Origin: Cytophagales bacterium
Lineage (GTDB): Bacteria > Bacteroidota > Bacteroidia > Cytophagales > Spirosomataceae
Length of the DNA: 64,000 bases
Assembly: GCA_013298025.1 (NCBI GenBank)
Contig: JAAFJE010000012.1
Span: forward strand, 62,001-126,000
Reading direction: 5' to 3'
The notes under the pieces were generated by a model. The model was given only the letters and a program-made list of their open reading frames with translations, ran no database searches and was not told the origin of the DNA. Shown here one piece after another: positions 61,746 through 64,000 of the stretch; the first letter of the stretch is position 1; each line of letters opens with the position of its first letter. The position numbers were made by a program, and so were the translations under genes.

Positions 61746-63938
61746 TTAGCTCAACTTCTCAATATCAAATGGCATTTTGCGTACTCTTATACCTGTGGCT
61801 GCAAAAATGGCATTCGCCAAGGCTGGTGCAACGGGCGGAAGTCCGGGCTCGCCTACGCCTTTGATGTTTTTGCCGCCGCCAGCCGTCGCTGCTTCGGCTA
61901 AAATATGTACTTCTATTTGTGGCACTTCGCTGATGCGTAACACAGGATTGTCGTGAAAATTACTTTGCTCTACTTTTCCCTCGGCGAAAGTAATACCGTT
62001 TTTAATGGCCGCCGTAATGCCCATTACTATCCCTCCTTCTACTTGTGCTTTCACGGTATCTGGATTCACGACTGTACCTAAATCTATTACGGCATAAACT
62101 TTGTCAATTTTTACCGCATTGTTCGATAATTTGGTCACTTCTACCACATGACCGCCCAAACCTGCAAAAAATTCCCATTGTGCCACGCCACGCCCTTTTC
62201 CTTTGGGCAAAGGCGTATCCCAGTTTGATACTTCTTTGAGTTTATTTAACACTCGTTTGGTATCCGAATCTTTGGTAAGCATTGCCAAACGGAAAGCCAT
62301 CGGGTCTTTGCCTGCGGCGTGGGCCAATTCGTCGATAAAACATTCATGCGAAAACGCCAAGGTCGAACTCGTCACCGAACGCCACCAAAACATCGGAATA
62401 TGAATATCGGCATAGACAAACAGGTTTTTCATGTTGGGTATTTCATAAGCCTGATGACTGATACCTTCGGTCATGCTTCCATCTAATTTCGTTTTGTCAT
62501 TGTTCGGATTCAAAAATGACATAATGGTTGGCGAAATTACTTTGTGCTGCAATGCTACCAATTTGCCATCTTCCGCAATTGCTCCTTTCAAAGCTGAGAA
62601 TGTCGGCGGACGGAAAGGCCCCAATTGGGTATCGTCTTCTCTTGTCCAAACCATTTTCACAGGCTTTTTCAAGGCTTTTGCCAAATTAACAGCTTCTATG
62701 ATAAAGTCAATTGCTAATCTGCGTCCAAAACCTCCTCCACTAAAAGCTGTATGAAGTGTTACATCATCTGCTTTTAAGCCAAAACGAGTAGGAATATCTC
62801 GCATCACATCGGAAGGCACTTGTGTTGAAGTCCAGATTTCTAAGGTATTGTTTTCTTTCCAATGAGCCGTGCAGTTCATGGCTTCCATTGGCGAATGCGA
62901 AACAAAAGGCGTTTCGTAAAAGGCTTCTACTTTTTTCGTCGATTCTCCAAAACTTTTTTCAAAATCACCAACGTTGCTATCTATTACGCCTTCTTTTTTA
63001 GCTAATTCATGCAGTGTTTGGGTGTATGCTTGCGAGCTAAAGTTGTCATTTCCTTGAAAATCCCAGTTTACTTTCAGGGCTTTTCTTCCTTTGAGTGCCG
63101 CCCAATAGTTTTTGGCAATCACGGCTACGCCCGTAGCTTTATACACGCCAAATACTCTTTCTACTTCCAATACTTGCTCGACTCCTGCTACTTTCATGGC
63201 AGCGGTTTTGTCGAAATCTTTCAATTTTGCTCCGAAAACGGGACAATGTTCTACCGAAGCATACACCATGTTGGGCAATTCGGCATCTATCCCAAAAACA
63301 GCTTTGCCCGATACTTTTAAGGGTACATCTTGGCGTTTGACCGATTTACCCAAAATATTAAAATCTTTGGCATCTTTCAAGGTCGGATTTTTGGGTACTT
63401 CTAAAGTTGAAGCGGTTTCCGCCAATTCGCCATAAGTCAAACTTTTGCCTGATGGTTTATGGTAAACTTTGGCTTCTTTGGCATAACATTCCGAAACGGC
63501 TACATTCCATTGTTTGCTGGCTGCCGTAATCAGCATTTCACGAGCAGACGCTCCTGCTTTTCGTAAATCATTATAACTTGAACGAACGGAAAAACTTCCG
63601 CCTGAAAACTGAGCTGGGCCAAATTTGCTTTCTCCGCCTGTTTGTTTTACGCTGTATTGTTCTGGTGAAAGTTCCAATTCTTCGGCAATCAAGGCAGGAA
63701 TGGATTGAAACGTGCCTTGTCCGATTTCTGGTTTTGAATTGAAAAGGGTTATTTTTCCTGTGTTTTCAATAATAATATAAGGCGTAAAATTGAATGGTAC
63801 AGACGTTGCATGCAACGTCTTTTCTGCATGCAACGTCTCTACATGGGCGGATGAATGATTTATTCCTAAAACAAATGCCGTTCCCGATAAACCTGCATAT
63901 CGTAAAAAATCACGGCGATTGACGCTATTATTTGACAT
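61746..63938 (-). CDS. Tat-exported xanthine dehydrogenase-family molybdopterin-binding subunit (IorB-like)
   Basis: 730 residues. The N-terminus SVNRRDFLRYAG is a twin-arginine signal. Two aldehyde oxidase/xanthine dehydrogenase molybdopterin domains follow: GSFSVRSSYNDLRKAGASAR, FGIDAELPNMVYASVEHCPV, FSGGGFGRRLAIDFIIEA, and the C-terminal GGIVMGITAAIKNG with KNIKGVGEPGLPPVAPALAN, where the Glu is the likely catalytic base. This layout is that of the large subunit of isoquinoline 1-oxidoreductase-type hydroxylases, which need a small 2Fe-2S subunit. Residues 33-46 (VETLHAEKTLHATS) are encoded by a REP-like palindrome. The substrate is unknown. Confidence 0.93.
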   Translation of the reverse strand: MSNNSVNRRDFLRYAGLSGTAFVLGINHSSAHVETLHAEKTLHATSVPFNFTPYIIIENTGKITLFNSKPEIGQGTFQSIPALIAEELELSPEQYSVKQTGGESKFGPAQFSGGSFSVRSSYNDLRKAGASAREMLITAASKQWNVAVSECYAKEAKVYHKPSGKSLTYGELAETASTLEVPKNPTLKDAKDFNILGKSVKRQDVPLKVSGKAVFGIDAELPNMVYASVEHCPVFGAKLKDFDKTAAMKVAGVEQVLEVERVFGVYKATGVAVIAKNYWAALKGRKALKVNWDFQGNDNFSSQAYTQTLHELAKKEGVIDSNVGDFEKSFGESTKKVEAFYETPFVSHSPMEAMNCTAHWKENNTLEIWTSTQVPSDVMRDIPTRFGLKADDVTLHTAFSGGGFGRRLAIDFIIEAVNLAKALKKPVKMVWTREDDTQLGPFRPPTFSALKGAIAEDGKLVALQHKVISPTIMSFLNPNNDKTKLDGSMTEGISHQAYEIPNMKNLFVYADIHIPMFWWRSVTSSTLAFSHECFIDELAHAAGKDPMAFRLAMLTKDSDTKRVLNKLKEVSNWDTPLPKGKGRGVAQWEFFAGLGGHVVEVTKLSNNAVKIDKVYAVIDLGTVVNPDTVKAQVEGGIVMGITAAIKNGITFAEGKVEQSNFHDNPVLRISEVPQIEVHILAEAATAGGGKNIKGVGEPGLPPVAPALANAIFAATGIRVRKMPFDIEKLS
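63801..63838. repeat. REP-like palindrome inside the coding region of the molybdo-enzyme gene
   Basis: AGACGTTGCATGCAACGTCT at 63801-63820 is a perfect 20-base palindrome; a second copy of TGCATGCAACGTCT is at 63825-63838, followed by CTACATG. It encodes the linker between Tat signal and mature protein without breaking the frame. The CTCTAC end is shared with the palindrome at 55493-55521. Confidence 0.85.
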
Positions 63939-63949
63939 AGTAGTAATGA

Positions 63950-64000
63950 TTAACGGGTTGCTTTAACGGTTTTGCTTTTACTTTTTTCCAACTTCAATTC
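63950..64000 (-). CDS. C-terminal end of an upstream gene, probably the 2Fe-2S subunit partner
   Basis: The minus-strand frame entering at 64000 reads ELKLEKSKSKTVKATR and then stops (63950-63952). It ends 11 bases before the molybdo-enzyme start codon. In this enzyme family the gene directly upstream normally encodes the small (2Fe-2S)-binding subunit (IorA-like). Only a lysine-rich tail of 16 residues is visible, so the assignment rests on position alone. Confidence 0.45.
   Translation of the reverse strand, partial: ELKLEKSKSKTVKATR

Overview
The window comes from a chromosome of a Bacteroidota bacterium, most likely order Cytophagales (a Flectobacillus/Arcicella/Emticicia/Runella-like freshwater or soil genus; the genus is only a guess from gene content). 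The reasons are type IX secretion (T9SS) proteins (two PorP/SprF proteins, a PorE-like OmpA protein, gliding-motility/CHU_C and 'sorting' C-termini), a SusC/SusD/DUF1735 lipoprotein locus, almost no Shine-Dalgarno sites, and several promoters with the Bacteroidota -7 box TAnnTTTG. No rRNA, tRNA, CRISPR array, prophage or complete insertion sequence was seen.

Layout. 1-5.0 kb: tail of a sugar isomerase-like gene, a cluster of REP-like repeats in two orientations, an uncharacterised conserved protein, two glycosyltransferases and an exported AbgB-like M20 amidohydrolase. 5.4-8.05 kb: a small membrane protein, a Fur-family regulator and purA. 8.09-10.14 kb: a compact AT-rich island with a long hairpin, a AAA ATPase and a TOPRIM/DUF4435-like protein, resembling the PARIS (AriA/AriB) anti-phage architecture, inserted between purA and htpG. 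12.7-19.0 kb: T9SS/gliding cluster (CHU_C protein, PorP/SprF, PorE-like, PorP/SprF) interrupted by a SemiSWEET gene. 19.3-25.1 kb: minus-strand exported proteins (T9SS subtilase, lipoprotein, M61 peptidase, thioredoxin-like protein). 26.0-32.2 kb: sucA, sucB and lpd, a complete 2-oxoglutarate dehydrogenase complex. 32.4-42.9 kb: an orphan serine recombinase, CotH-type T9SS protein, TolB-like/beta-barrel protein, FAD oxidoreductase, Rpn-like PD-(D/E)XK protein, cmk and ade. 43.2-48.8 kb: SusC, SusD and a DUF1735 lipoprotein. 48.9-58.1 kb: phosphohexomutase, ketoacyl synthase III, large CHU_C adhesin-like protein, methyltransferase, M16 peptidase and TPR protein. 58.2-61.6 kb: short polysaccharide operon (flippase, glycosyltransferase, glycosyltransferase-like protein). 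61.7-64.0 kb: Tat-exported molybdopterin dehydrogenase large subunit, with a REP-like palindrome inside its coding sequence, and the tail of the gene before it.

The genes that work together are the ODH complex, the T9SS envelope set and its several cargo proteins (12.7, 19.3, 33.1 and 52.6 kb), the SusCD uptake operon and the surface-polysaccharide genes at both ends. The strongest candidate for a special system is the two-gene AAA/TOPRIM island with its structured leader. A second theme is the number and variety of palindromic repeats: at least five sequence types in intergenic DNA and one in a gene.
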